Of a stretch of 64,000 nucleotides of DNA, positions 9,444-18,927 are shown piece by piece. How positions within the stretch are numbered: the first letter of the stretch is position 1; each line of letters begins with the position of its first letter. Position numbers and translations under genes: made by a program. A model generated the notes under the pieces. That model saw only the letters and a list, made by a program, of their open reading frames with translations, was not told the origin of the DNA and ran no database searches. The stretch spans positions 494,528 through 558,527 of the forward strand of contig NZ_LXHE01000002.1 in the NCBI RefSeq assembly GCF_001656295.1, given 5' to 3'. Source of the stretch: Moraxella catarrhalis. GTDB lineage: Bacteria; Pseudomonadota; Gammaproteobacteria; Pseudomonadales; Moraxellaceae.

Positions 9444-9871
9444 AATTTTGGTGAATCAAGCAGATGTGGGCATGTATCATCATACGACATGCCTCAAAAA
9501 TTAAAAATATTAAGCAAATATTGCCTAAAGACTTTGTAGTTAAAGTCACGCAAAAAACATTACAATGTGATACATTTTTTCTGAACAATCTCTTGCCAAT
9601 AGATTAAAATTCCTTTATAGTTAGTAACCATAATTTTTGATAGTCTTGTAAAATTATCTTTAATTTAAAGGGTTCGGCATTATATGTCCAATCCTATGCA
9701 AATCATAACTTAACAATGACTTTTTGATCATAAAATTATATATAAAATGACTGATCGGTCATCATTTTTCATAACATAACATTAGAATTTTATTATAATG
9801 ATTTGCTTTTTCTTAAAATGTAGATTATATAAATTAATTAATTAATTAAACTAAATAATTTGAGGTAAAAT
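9444..9871. other. 428-bp AT-rich intergenic region after dnaX
   Basis: No gene is seen on either strand. Just after dnaX there is a modest hairpin, GGCATGT (9469-9475) with ACATGCC (9487-9493), a possible dnaX terminator without a clear T run. The remainder is strongly AT-rich and should carry the promoter of the LysR-type gene, ending in a TTAA microsatellite. I could not assign a specific promoter. Confidence 0.5.
9832..9849. repeat. TTAA tetranucleotide microsatellite before a LysR gene
   Basis: AATTAATTAATTAATTAA, four and a half units of a 4-base repeat, ending 22 bases before the LysR-type start codon. It lies where a change of unit number would alter promoter or leader spacing. Confidence 0.7.
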
Positions 9872-10741
9872 ATGTTAGATAATTTACGAGGTATGGCGGT
9901 CTTTGCAAGTGTCGTTCGCCATGGTTCATTTAGTGGTGCAGCCAAAGAGCTTGGCATTACAACCAGTGCGGTTAGTCAGCAAATTCGCTCTTTGGAAAAT
10001 GATTTGGGCGTCTCTTTACTACATCGCTCGACCCGTAAGCTCAGTCTAACCGAAGCTGGCGAAAGCTTGTACTCATCAGCCACCCAAATGGTAAAAGCAG
10101 CCGAACAAGGGCGTGACAGTGTGATTCAGCTAAAAGATGAGCTTTCAGGCAGTCTGCGTATTGCGACCACCCCAGAGCTTGCTAAGGCTTATTTACTGCC
10201 TGCCTTATCTGATTGGTTGGTTGAGCATGATAATTTATCATTGAATATCATCTCACGAGACAATTTGGATATGATTGAAGATCGTGTTGATATGGCTTTA
10301 TTATTGAGTGAACAAGCTCAAGGTATCGCCCTAAAGACTGTCGAGCAAATGCTGATTGCTTCACCAGAATATATCAAAAATCATGGTGTCGTAGAAAATG
10401 TCAAGGCATTGGCAACGCATACGATGATTATTTGTGGCGAAAAACCAAGCGAAAGCATCGAGTTTAAAGATGCTAATGGTAAGCAGTCTGTACGAGTAAG
10501 CTCAAGACTGATCACCAACAATCATGCCATCGCATTAAACTTGGCTGCCGAAGGTTATGGCATTGCCAAGACCAATGCTGTTGATGCTAAGGCGTTACTT
10601 GAGTCAGGTAAAGTTGTTAAGATCCTACCAAATCACAGTTTGCCCATGCTGACTTTGAGTGCTGTCACCATCTCAAAAGAGCAAACAACGGTCAAGGCAC
10701 AAAAGTGTATTGAAGTACTTGAAGTATACTTTAAGAATTAA
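9872..10741 (+). CDS. LysR-family transcriptional regulator
   Basis: A 289-residue LysR-type regulator. The N-terminal winged helix-turn-helix is clear (GMAVFASVVRHGSFSGAAKE, then TTSAVSQQIRSLE), followed by the substrate-binding domain from about residue 90. GAGG lies about 7 bases ahead of ATG 9872. It is flanked by dnaX upstream and its own terminator downstream, so no target gene is divergent from it and the regulon cannot be guessed. It may control itself or distant genes. Close resemblance to CrgA/AaeR-like members is possible but not tested. Confidence 0.85.
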   Translation: MLDNLRGMAVFASVVRHGSFSGAAKELGITTSAVSQQIRSLENDLGVSLLHRSTRKLSLTEAGESLYSSATQMVKAAEQGRDSVIQLKDELSGSLRIATTPELAKAYLLPALSDWLVEHDNLSLNIISRDNLDMIEDRVDMALLLSEQAQGIALKTVEQMLIASPEYIKNHGVVENVKALATHTMIICGEKPSESIEFKDANGKQSVRVSSRLITNNHAIALNLAAEGYGIAKTNAVDAKALLESGKVVKILPNHSLPMLTLSAVTISKEQTTVKAQKCIEVLEVYFKN

Positions 10742-10757
10742 TTTAATGAAAATGACT

Positions 10758-10782
10758 AAAACCCTGCATGACGCAGGGTTTT
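10758..10782 (+). terminator. Rho-independent terminator of the LysR gene
   Basis: A 10-bp stem AAAACCCTGC / GCAGGGTTTT with a 5-base loop, followed by further T residues. Confidence 0.88.
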
Positions 10783-10932
10783 TTGTGCTTAAAATATGAT
10801 AAAAAAGGCCGAGACAAAAATAATACTCACACCATTCATGAATATCTTTGCAAGTGAGTGAATTTGTGTTACCTTATAATCCATTTTTAATCAAAAATTC
10901 ACATTACTTACTTTTACTCATGGCGCATTAGT

Positions 10933-13344
10933 ATGAAAAAACAGCTCTCAGACATTCGTTTGTCCAAGCCCAAGAACCGATCGCTCAAATTTGGTTACCT
11001 GGCGGTGGCGGCACTGATGTTACAAGCCTGTCAGGGTGTGGGCATGCAGACAGACAGCCTGCGGGGGCAGTCTTTGCAGACGCTACCTTTTGCGGATAAT
11101 CTGTCCACGCCATCCGCTCAAGCTAAGCAAAGCCTAATCAAAGCAATGAATCAGCATCTGCTCAGTGAGCGCTATTCGCTATCGACCTATCGATATCGAG
11201 TCGTGCCGCACTTAGCCAAGGATAGTATTGACGCTGGCAGCGACAGCCTGTGGATGACGGCGCTCAAGACGTATGAATATAAAACCACTGCTGATAGCAC
11301 CAGCTACCAAAGCGATGCTTACCGTACGACTGAAGATTATCTAAACGAAGAAGGGTCTTTGCCTTATTTGCGCTACGATGACGAAAAAAAGGGCGCTGTA
11401 CCTGATCACGTCATCTCCCGAGAGACAGCAATGGATGCGCAGTATTTGACAGCTGATTCAGACATCATGGCTGCTTATATGAATCAATACCGCTGCTTAA
11501 CCGACGCAGCTGATACCCTCGATCAAATCGTCTCAGACAATCCCACACTCACTGTCAAAGATCGGAAAATTAAAGATCAGCTTAAAGTCATCGATGGCTG
11601 TATCACTCAAGCAAATCAAGACTTTGATGCCCAAAAATCCAAAGCACAGAGCTATCAAATCGACGACATCGCTCAAATCCGTCAATGCGCTACCAGTTAT
11701 CAACGAGATTTAAACCAAGTGCTGTCTGCCAGTCGCAAGCATCCCTCCTTGACGGGCGAGGCTTATGATGGCTATCTGATGGCATATAATCAGTTTTTGG
11801 TCTGTGATCAAGATGTGTCGTACGGGATGATTTATATGGATCCGCTAGGTTATATAGATCGAGGTTTGACCGCCAAACAGCTGGATGTTAGGTCGCTGAT
11901 TCGTGAATGTTCACAGACTCAGCTGACAGCCAATGAAAATCTACGCCGCCAAGGTAAAACACTGGCTAATAGTCCAGAGAGTTTTTTACAGACACATTTT
12001 GATGGCTCATATTGCATTGCCATGAGCTTAGATGAACCTATTGATGATGTTCAAAGACCGACCAGTTTGGAAGAAGCTGACGAACTGGATACCCAGGTGT
12101 TTTATAAGCTACTTATGGGTGAGGCGGATTCAGATGAGCCAAAGCCGGTGTTACGACAGTGGTTTGATGCTTATAAGTCCATGAAACTGTCAGAACAAAC
12201 CAAACCAACCAACACCGGCGCAGACAGTGACGCGATGGAGCCGCTGCCTTTACCATTACCTGAGGATATGGGCGGCATATATACCAATATGATGTCATCC
12301 ATGCTGGATTATATGAAAAAAACGCCAGAGCAGCTTGATGCTAAGAATTTTTATCAGTATGAAAATACCGCCTTTACAATTCTTAGCCACTACGCGCCTG
12401 CTCAGCGCAAAATCAATTCGGTGATGGCTTTGGATTATGAATCACCAACTGCCAAGCAATCCATCCAAGCGCCGATATTGATTGACTTTGACGAAGGATC
12501 GATAACGGTTGATGCATCAGCTGCACTGCCTGTGAGCGCGCTTGCTTTGCCCAAGTATGCGCCGCTGCCCAAAGACACCAAAGATGGCATGGTGAAATTT
12601 TATTTACCCAAACCGCTTGAGGGCGTCATTCCCACAGATGTTATTTATGAAGCTATGGTTAATGGCTATTTGGCAGGATTTGGTGAATTGGATGTCGAAC
12701 GATTCACGCCAGTGGTGATGACGAGTGATCCTTATGCGCGTAAGCTTGGTGCTACTCAAGCAATTAAATTAAGCCTATCTAAACAAGAAGTCGGCAAGCA
12801 TATCGGCGTTATTTTAAAATACATCGCCAAAGATCTAAAAGCTTATGTTGATGCCCATCCTGAGCGTTACTCTGAAGATTCAGACGATCCGATCAATGCC
12901 GTCAAAATTAAGCAAATCATTGATGATTGGGCGCTGATTAATCAAGGTCATCACACAGATGATATTGGCAGTGCATTGGCGCTACTTGAGTCGATCATGC
13001 CGATGAGCTCGTCGGATCATATATATTATTATTTAAACAGTCGTGGTCAGCTTATTGGTTTGCAGTACATCCAAAGTATCAATCAGCACATGCAAAATAC
13101 ACGAACGCAGACCATTGCCCAAACACGCTTTAGCAGTCAGCCGATCGCTCATCCTTATGCCTCAAAGCTCATCGATGGCACCAGAGATAGCTCAGATGGG
13201 AATGCTTGGGTTCATACCATTCGCCAAGATATCAAATTGGGTGAATTGGCAAGACAGGCTCGCGATGATTACGACGCCGTCATTGATGACAGTGACGCCG
13301 CCTTACTCCTTGATGACAGTGACGCTGCCTTAACAGATAAATAA
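10933..13344 (+). CDS. Large exported lipoprotein of unknown function
   Basis: 803 residues, not recognised. The N-terminus is basic (KKQLSDIRLSKPKNRSLKF), then a hydrophobic stretch ends in LMLQAC, an acceptable lipobox with an unusual Gln at -2, so it is probably a lipoprotein with Cys at about residue 33. The mature part is acidic and mostly helical in look, with scattered cysteines. The C-terminus ends in a tandem repeat, DDSDAALLLDDSDAAL. A segment near residue 515 (APILIDFDEGSITV) recalls NQPLYIDLRQGIVYL in the next gene, so the two may be distant paralogues. Both are probably co-transcribed, with 18 bases between them. Confidence 0.7.
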   Translation: MKKQLSDIRLSKPKNRSLKFGYLAVAALMLQACQGVGMQTDSLRGQSLQTLPFADNLSTPSAQAKQSLIKAMNQHLLSERYSLSTYRYRVVPHLAKDSIDAGSDSLWMTALKTYEYKTTADSTSYQSDAYRTTEDYLNEEGSLPYLRYDDEKKGAVPDHVISRETAMDAQYLTADSDIMAAYMNQYRCLTDAADTLDQIVSDNPTLTVKDRKIKDQLKVIDGCITQANQDFDAQKSKAQSYQIDDIAQIRQCATSYQRDLNQVLSASRKHPSLTGEAYDGYLMAYNQFLVCDQDVSYGMIYMDPLGYIDRGLTAKQLDVRSLIRECSQTQLTANENLRRQGKTLANSPESFLQTHFDGSYCIAMSLDEPIDDVQRPTSLEEADELDTQVFYKLLMGEADSDEPKPVLRQWFDAYKSMKLSEQTKPTNTGADSDAMEPLPLPLPEDMGGIYTNMMSSMLDYMKKTPEQLDAKNFYQYENTAFTILSHYAPAQRKINSVMALDYESPTAKQSIQAPILIDFDEGSITVDASAALPVSALALPKYAPLPKDTKDGMVKFYLPKPLEGVIPTDVIYEAMVNGYLAGFGELDVERFTPVVMTSDPYARKLGATQAIKLSLSKQEVGKHIGVILKYIAKDLKAYVDAHPERYSEDSDDPINAVKIKQIIDDWALINQGHHTDDIGSALALLESIMPMSSSDHIYYYLNSRGQLIGLQYIQSINQHMQNTRTQTIAQTRFSSQPIAHPYASKLIDGTRDSSDGNAWVHTIRQDIKLGELARQARDDYDAVIDDSDAALLLDDSDAALTDK

Positions 13345-13362
13345 TAAGATTGAGAGTGATTT

Positions 13363-15147
13363 ATGCAAACTAAATTAAACCCAATTGCGGCGCTGGTATG
13401 TTTGGCGGCTTTGACAGGCTGTGCAAGTACCGCTACCGTCGCACCCAAAGCTGTCAGCTCAGCCACAGCCAAACAAGATTTATCAGAAGCCATCACAGCG
13501 CAAATGCGCAGCTCTTTTGGTTATGAAACGGATATTTTTGTTTCTAACGCAATTCGCGAGCAGGCATTGGCAGCTCATGCCGATCACAGCGATCAAAATC
13601 AAGCTCAGCACTGTGAGACTCAGCATGACACAGCCTATATCTCTTTGACTAAGGCATTGATGGCTGAGCAAAAGGTCGCGATGCAAGATATCGAAAAAAC
13701 CCAAGCATTTGATCAAATTCGTGAGACATATTTGGCGTGCGTCAATGAGCGGTACGAATTACAAGAAGCTGGCATTGAAAGCTTTGATATTGAAGCTTTT
13801 TTGAGCAGTACCAAAAATATGGCCCCTTCTGATCAGTTTGATTTACTGTACGACGAGCTGCAGGAAAAGGAGCTGGGCGACAGCGCCATCCGTGCTGCCA
13901 ATGAAGCTGTTTATAATGCCGAGCGCAATCAAGAAGATACCACGCTTGAACAAAAAAAAGCCAAATTACTCAATGCTTATTTGATTGAGCCAAGCGCCCT
14001 GAGCATCAAGGGTAATTATCAGCCGCTGCTTGGAAAATTTACCGCGCTGCCTGCCATCAGTTATGATGCCAAAAATATCGCGCTGCATCTGAATCAGCCG
14101 CTTTATATTGACCTAAGGCAAGGTATTGTTTACCTATGGGCGGATAATTTTGCCATGCTCAATAGCGAAACTCTTGATAAACAGCTTGGCACCAAGTGGC
14201 GTGATAAGTGGCTAGCCATTCGCCTTAATGATGGCAGCCTGCCGCCTGACTTTGCCAAAGATCTGATTGGGTATGTGTGGCATGCCAAAAAACAAAGCTT
14301 TGATAGCTTGGATGTGAGTGCGTTTGAGATGGTTAATGATGACACTGTTCTTATGACGCCCAATCTTTTGGATAATTTATCATCCAAAGCTGTCGATACC
14401 ATCAAAGGCACAGGGCGAATTATCCGCCTAAATCCCAATGCCCAAGACCAAGCTTATGCTCGATATTTATTTGCCGATACTTTGTATCGTAGCATCGTGG
14501 ATAATTATAGCGAATTTGCCGAGCCAAGCTTTGGGAATGTGGAGCGCACGATTGAAGACGGGCAAAGTGTCATTGAAGTTGTCAATGTTAATAATGCTCA
14601 AGATCACGAAGAGTTGCCCACCGAAGTCAAAATTGACAGTCGATTATTTGTCAGAATGTTATTAAACACCTTGGTAAAAATTAGCTATGGCTACCAATCC
14701 GACGCTCAGTATCGAGATCAAATGACGGAAGTTGAACCTTCGCCTTATCAGCCGCTGTCACATTATGGCTTGACAGGGAATAAAATTGGCTGGATACATC
14801 AGCGTCAATATCTGCCCAATCCCTTTGTAAATAAAGAAAATTCAAGCCTGCGCCTAGAGCAGCCCATGCTGATTGATGTGTTTACAACCATCACGCCAGT
14901 CCAAAACGATGAATTTGCGCGTCTGCCTGCCCATATGCGTACACCAAATGCCCAAAACTCCGTAAATGTGATGGATTATAGCCGTGATCTTGTGGAGCGC
15001 ATCAAGTCAGGTGACGATAAATACAGCCAAATGCTCATCGCGCTACTGACGGGTGAGGGTGCGGTAGGTGAGGGCATTTATGATGAGCCACCATCGATCG
15101 ATGATGACGTCAGCCCATCTCAAGAAGGTGACACATCCTTTGAGTGA
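13363..15147 (+). CDS. Second large lipoprotein of unknown function
   Basis: 594 residues, not recognised. A classical signal peptide ends in the lipobox LTGC (Cys20), so the protein should be lipid-anchored, most likely at the outer membrane since Ser or Ala and not Asp follows the cysteine. No known domain is visible. It follows the 803-residue lipoprotein closely and shares faint sequence echoes with it, which suggests an old tandem duplication and a joint function. The operon ends at a hairpin shared with the convergent LysR gene. Confidence 0.7.
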   Translation: MQTKLNPIAALVCLAALTGCASTATVAPKAVSSATAKQDLSEAITAQMRSSFGYETDIFVSNAIREQALAAHADHSDQNQAQHCETQHDTAYISLTKALMAEQKVAMQDIEKTQAFDQIRETYLACVNERYELQEAGIESFDIEAFLSSTKNMAPSDQFDLLYDELQEKELGDSAIRAANEAVYNAERNQEDTTLEQKKAKLLNAYLIEPSALSIKGNYQPLLGKFTALPAISYDAKNIALHLNQPLYIDLRQGIVYLWADNFAMLNSETLDKQLGTKWRDKWLAIRLNDGSLPPDFAKDLIGYVWHAKKQSFDSLDVSAFEMVNDDTVLMTPNLLDNLSSKAVDTIKGTGRIIRLNPNAQDQAYARYLFADTLYRSIVDNYSEFAEPSFGNVERTIEDGQSVIEVVNVNNAQDHEELPTEVKIDSRLFVRMLLNTLVKISYGYQSDAQYRDQMTEVEPSPYQPLSHYGLTGNKIGWIHQRQYLPNPFVNKENSSLRLEQPMLIDVFTTITPVQNDEFARLPAHMRTPNAQNSVNVMDYSRDLVERIKSGDDKYSQMLIALLTGEGAVGEGIYDEPPSIDDDVSPSQEGDTSFE

Positions 15148-15167
15148 GCATAAAGCTTTGGCATACT

Positions 15168-15193
15168 AGACCTCTTTTAAACTAAGGAGGTCT
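15168..15193. terminator. Bidirectional terminator between lipoprotein and LysR genes
   Basis: A 7-bp stem AGACCTC / GAGGTCT with a 12-base A/T-rich loop and T or A runs on the flanks, lying between convergent genes. Confidence 0.6.
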
Positions 15194-16099
15194 TTAAATA
15201 TGCAGCAGCCAGTCTTTGGAGGCTTTGAGCAGGAAATTTTCAAAGCTTTTCATGGCGGGCGTTTGGCTGCGTTGGCGGTGTTTGTACAGTAAAAATTCAT
15301 AGCCAATCTGCGGCTCATGAATCGGAATCATGACCAAGCCTTGTTCATCCACCCAAGATTTGGCATAGCCAAGCGCCATGGTGATCCCAAGTCCTTCTTT
15401 AACCATGCCCAAAGCCGTTGATAAAAAATTGACTTGATAATCGCTGCGAAACAGACGCGTGCGAATATCCAAAGGTAGCTTTTCATTGATATGATCGGCA
15501 AAAGGTGCTTGCACTGTGATCAAATCACCTTCATTAAGATCTTGCCATGTCAGCGCCTTTGAGTCTGCTAGGGGATGATCTGCACGCACCACCAGTCCAA
15601 AGGATGACCGAAACAGCCTGGTCTGCATCAGCTCATTACTATGCAAAAGATCAGGTCCCAGCCCAATGTCCGCCTCCAGCATCTGCACATGATCCACCAC
15701 CTCTTCAATTGAGCAGTCAATCAAAGTCACTTGAATATCAGGATACGCTTCTTTAAACAAGCGAATCAACCTTGGTATCGAGAATGCGGATAGTTGCTGG
15801 GGTGCTGCAATACGCACTTTACCTTGGTGATAGTCCTGTAAATCATGGACTTCATAACTCATCAGCTGCATATCATTGAGCACTTTATTGGCATGCGGTA
15901 GCAGTCGCTCACCGGCTTCTGTCAAGTGGATTTGGCGTGTGGTTCGGTCAAATAGTCGCATATCCAGCTGCTTTTCCATCTCTTTGATCAGCCCGCTTAG
16001 GGATGACTGAGTCAAGTGCAGCTCAGCGGCTGCCTTACTAAAGCTGTGATGGCGCGCGATGCTGGCAAAAGCTCTAAGCTGGCGAAAGGTAATATTCAT
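15194..16099 (-). CDS. LysR-family regulator divergent from hpd
   Basis: A LysR-type regulator of 301 residues if it starts at the Met codon at 16099 (MNITFRQLRAF), where the family's helix-turn-helix domain normally begins. The frame is open for another 32 codons upstream, but those residues do not look like a LysR start. The HTH reads SFSKAAAELHLTQSSLSGLIKEME in two parts around residues 17-40. It is divergent from hpd across about 110 bases containing a T-N11-A box, so it probably controls hpd and itself. The effector is likely tyrosine-related, which is an inference from position only. Confidence 0.85.
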   Translation of the reverse strand: MNITFRQLRAFASIARHHSFSKAAAELHLTQSSLSGLIKEMEKQLDMRLFDRTTRQIHLTEAGERLLPHANKVLNDMQLMSYEVHDLQDYHQGKVRIAAPQQLSAFSIPRLIRLFKEAYPDIQVTLIDCSIEEVVDHVQMLEADIGLGPDLLHSNELMQTRLFRSSFGLVVRADHPLADSKALTWQDLNEGDLITVQAPFADHINEKLPLDIRTRLFRSDYQVNFLSTALGMVKEGLGITMALGYAKSWVDEQGLVMIPIHEPQIGYEFLLYKHRQRSQTPAMKSFENFLLKASKDWLLHI

Positions 16100-16148
16100 A
16101 GGAGTATCCAATAAGTATAATAAAAATTCCATTTGTGCGTAATTTTCG

Positions 16149-16164
16149 CTTATTTTATGATAAG
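16149..16164. promoter_or_regulatory. LysR box between the regulator and hpd
   Basis: CTTAT-N6-ATAAG is an inverted repeat matching the T-N11-A form of LysR operators. It sits midway between the divergent regulator and hpd starts, as expected for the control site of both. Confidence 0.5.
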
Positions 16165-16209
16165 TCATCACTGAAAGACAAGTAGCATCACCCACAAAAG
16201 GAGTATTTT

Positions 16210-17289
16210 ATGGCAGATTTATTTGAAAACCCAATGGGGTTGTGTGGTTTTGAATTTGTGGAATTTGCAAGCCCAACCCCAAATTTACTTGAGCCGTTAT
16301 TTGAAAAAATGGGATTTAGTTTGGTTGCTAAGCATCGCTCAAAAGATGTCTTATTATATCGCCAAGGGGGAATTAATTTTATTGTCAATCGTGAGCCAAA
16401 TTCAGAAGCAATATATTTTGCTCAAGAACATGGACCATCTGCGTGCGGTATGGCGTTTCGTGTGCGTGATGCACAGTATGCTTATCATCGAGCCATTGAG
16501 TTGGGTGCTAAGCCTGTTGAGATACCAACTTCGGTAATGGAGCTTCGTTTGCCTGCCATTCGTGGTATTGGCGGTGCACCGCTGTATTTAATTGACCGAT
16601 TTGATGAAGGCAAATCGATTTATGACATTGATTTTGAGTTCATTGATGGGGTTGATATTAATCCTGTGGGTTATGGGTTTAAGGTCATTGACCATTTAAC
16701 GCATAATGTTTATCGTGGACGCATGGATTATTGGGCAGGGTTTTATGAAAAACTGTTTAATTTCCAAGAAATACGCTATTTTGATATTAAAGGTGAATAT
16801 ACAGGGCTGACAAGTCGCGCGATGACGGCGCCTGATGGCTTAATCCGAATCCCGCTCAATGAAGAATCTAAACAAGGCGGCGGTCAGATTGAAGAATATT
16901 TGATGGCATTTGGCGGTGAGGGCATTCAGCACATTGCACTGTTAACTGATAATTTGACCGATGCGATTGATCAGTTAAAAGCAGCAGGCGTACCTTTGAT
17001 GACAGCACCCAATGATACTTATTATGAGATGCTAGATGAACGCTTACCCAATCATGGTGAGCATGTTGATTCTCTGAAAACTCGAGGCATTTTACTTGAT
17101 GGGACAACAGAAAATAGCCACCCAAGATTATTGCTACAAATTTTTTCAGAAACCGCGTTAGGTCCAGTGTTTTTTGAATTCATTCAGCGTAAGGGGGATT
17201 ATCGAGAAGGGTTTGGCGAGGGGAATTTTAAAGCATTATTTGAATCACTTGAACGAGACCAAATTCGCCGCGGTGCCTTGCAGGTCTAA
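16210..17289 (+). CDS. hpd: 4-hydroxyphenylpyruvate dioxygenase
   Basis: Converts 4-hydroxyphenylpyruvate to homogentisate in tyrosine degradation. AAAGGAG lies 8 bases before ATG 16210. The 359-residue protein has two vicinal-oxygen-chelate domains, and the three Fe(II) ligands of the family are visible: His in VIDHLTHNV, His in [11 protein letters not shown] and Glu in FFEFIQRKG. The C-terminal [18 protein letters not shown] is also conserved. The downstream homogentisate pathway genes are not in the window. The gene is likely controlled by the divergent LysR protein. Confidence 0.93.
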   Translation: MADLFENPMGLCGFEFVEFASPTPNLLEPLFEKMGFSLVAKHRSKDVLLYRQGGINFIVNREPNSEAIYFAQEHGPSACGMAFRVRDAQYAYHRAIELGAKPVEIPTSVMELRLPAIRGIGGAPLYLIDRFDEGKSIYDIDFEFIDGVDINPVGYGFKVIDHLTHNVYRGRMDYWAGFYEKLFNFQEIRYFDIKGEYTGLTSRAMTAPDGLIRIPLNEESKQGGGQIEEYLMAFGGEGIQHIALLTDNLTDAIDQLKAAGVPLMTAPNDTYYEMLDERLPNHGEHVDSLKTRGILLDGTTENSHPRLLLQIFSETALGPVFFEFIQRKGDYREGFGEGNFKALFESLERDQIRRGALQV

Positions 17290-17652
17290 AATGAGTTTGA
17301 GGTGGTATTTGCGGTCTGATCGCCTGCTTGTAAGTTTGGGTAGGCTGTATCAGATGGCAAATATCCGCTTGGTTGAATTTCACTATAGAGAGCATGTGTT
17401 TTAAGAGTTAGCCTGATTGATTGGACGCCTTTTAATATGGAGTTTGGTCGGGTGAAATTTATCACAGTCTATACTTTGCCACGTTAAATTTGGTTAAATT
17501 GTGTGCTTGATACCTTACAGATAGCTATATTATTTAACGGTACTGCAAAAATTTCATTATAAATTTGTAACAATTAATGAAAATTATTGCTGTAAGTAAA
17601 ATCCCACAATTTTTGTGGTAAAATAGGATATATCCGAAAAAGGGGACAGTCC
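17290..17652. other. 363-bp intergenic region with palindromes before the PBP7-like gene
   Basis: No convincing gene. A 38-codon frame at 17290-17404 directly after hpd has no ribosome-binding site or recognisable product. Towards the next gene there are two perfect palindromes, CCACAA-TTT-TTGTGG at 17604-17618 and GGATATATCC at 17626-17635, close to the ribosome-binding site, which are candidate operators or leader hairpins. No terminator for hpd is clear. Confidence 0.5.
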
Positions 17653-18774
17653 ATGAAATCCATCAAGCGAAACAGCCAAAATTTGGCAATTTTACTTGCG
17701 ATGACTGCTGGTGCACACAGCGCACATGCATTCTCAATCGATCAAAGCCAGCAGCGTATGACAGTGCAACCTGCTCAGATGACCACATCTCAGTCCGTTT
17801 ATATTGAGCCTGCCGCTCAGGTAAGCACAAGAACACAAGTCAGCGTACAACCTGCAACACAAGCTTATACTGCTACCAGAGTTGATATTCAGCCGCAGCT
17901 TTCTACCACAACCCAAACTCACACCACCACCTATGCAACAACCAGCGCACCTAGCGCTCAGCCCACCAATTATAGCAGCCAAACCAGCTATGCTGGTAGT
18001 TTTTATGATCTGCCCGTCAGTACGAGTTCTGCGGCGGTCTTGGTGTATGATTTGCAGGATGGTAAGCCAATTTATGGTAAGAATGCGGATGTTCAGCGTT
18101 CGATCGCATCTATCAGTAAAGTAATGACGGCGATGGTTATCTTGGATGCTGAGCTTGATATGCGTGAAGAGATTACTTTGATTGCTTCGGATTTGGTGGG
18201 TGCAAAACAAGCAAGCACACGCCTAAAAGCTGGCGACCGTATGACACGCTCTGAATTTACTCTGATGACGCTCATGCGCTCTGAGAATCCAGCCGCTAAG
18301 GTATTGGCGCGCACTTATCCTGGTGGTTATGATGCCTTTATCGCCGCAATGAACCAAAAAGCGCGTGATCTAGGCATGTATCAAACGAAATTTAGTGATT
18401 CTTCAGGTTTAGATCCGCGCAATATGTCATCTGCCAATGATCTTTTGATCATGATGAGAGCAGTCAATAGCGACCCTCGATATCACAGTATCCGTAACTT
18501 CTCCACAGCGCCGACTTATGATTTTTATATCACAAATTATAACAGTGGTGATCGTATCTACAAAGGCAACAATACCAACCGCCTAGTACGAGAAGGTGCT
18601 TATCCGATCGGTGTTCAAAAAACAGGCTATATCCGCGAAGCTGGCTATAGCGTCGTCATGGAAACTAATGTTAATAATCGTCCTGCAATCGTCGTGTTAT
18701 TAGGTGCATCAAATAGCGCAAACCGCTGGAGTGACGCTGAGACAATCTTAACCGAGCTTGCTTATCGCCGTTAA
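17653..18774 (+). CDS. pbpG: PBP7-like D-alanyl-D-alanine endopeptidase (peptidase S11)
   Basis: A 373-residue periplasmic serine peptidase acting on peptidoglycan peptides. An N-terminal signal peptide ends near HSAHA (residue 26). Residues 30-115 are a low-complexity Thr/Gln/Pro/Ser-rich linker not seen in E. coli PBP7. The catalytic domain has all three penicillin-binding motifs: SxxK at 153-156 (SISK), SEN at 210-212 and KTG at 323-325. AAGGGGA lies a few bases before ATG 17653. It is monocistronic with its own terminator. DacA-type carboxypeptidase is the alternative; the length and the lack of a C-terminal amphipathic anchor favour the PBP7 type. Confidence 0.85.
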   Translation: MKSIKRNSQNLAILLAMTAGAHSAHAFSIDQSQQRMTVQPAQMTTSQSVYIEPAAQVSTRTQVSVQPATQAYTATRVDIQPQLSTTTQTHTTTYATTSAPSAQPTNYSSQTSYAGSFYDLPVSTSSAAVLVYDLQDGKPIYGKNADVQRSIASISKVMTAMVILDAELDMREEITLIASDLVGAKQASTRLKAGDRMTRSEFTLMTLMRSENPAAKVLARTYPGGYDAFIAAMNQKARDLGMYQTKFSDSSGLDPRNMSSANDLLIMMRAVNSDPRYHSIRNFSTAPTYDFYITNYNSGDRIYKGNNTNRLVREGAYPIGVQKTGYIREAGYSVVMETNVNNRPAIVVLLGASNSANRWSDAETILTELAYRR

Positions 18775-18791
18775 GCATTTGACAAGATCTC

Positions 18792-18821
18792 AAATCGCCC
18801 AAGCATGACTTAGGGCGATTT
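18792..18821 (+). terminator. Terminator of the PBP7-like gene
   Basis: A 9-bp stem AAATCGCCC / GGGCGATTT with a 12-base loop, followed by TTATTTT. Confidence 0.85.
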
Positions 18822-18884
18822 TTATTTTAAGCATTGAGTCAATGATAGGGTAAGTTTTCAATTATTAAAAATATCCATAAAAAA

Positions 18885-18908
18885 ACCACGCCCAAATTAG
18901 AGCGTGGT
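18885..18908 (-). terminator. Terminator of the yajC-secD-secF operon
   Basis: On the minus strand the stem ACCACGC / GCGTGGT with a 10-base loop is followed by a run of T, 20 bases after the secF stop. Confidence 0.82.
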
Positions 18909-18927
18909 AATGTGAGCGTTAAGCGGC

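Noticed and set aside
15194..16195. Longer LysR product starting at 16195
   Set aside because: The extra 32 residues precede the normal LysR start MNITFRQLRAF and would run into the hpd operator region.
17290..17404. 38-codon open frame directly after hpd
   Set aside because: No ribosome-binding site of its own, no recognisable product, and it overlaps nothing that would explain it; probably chance.
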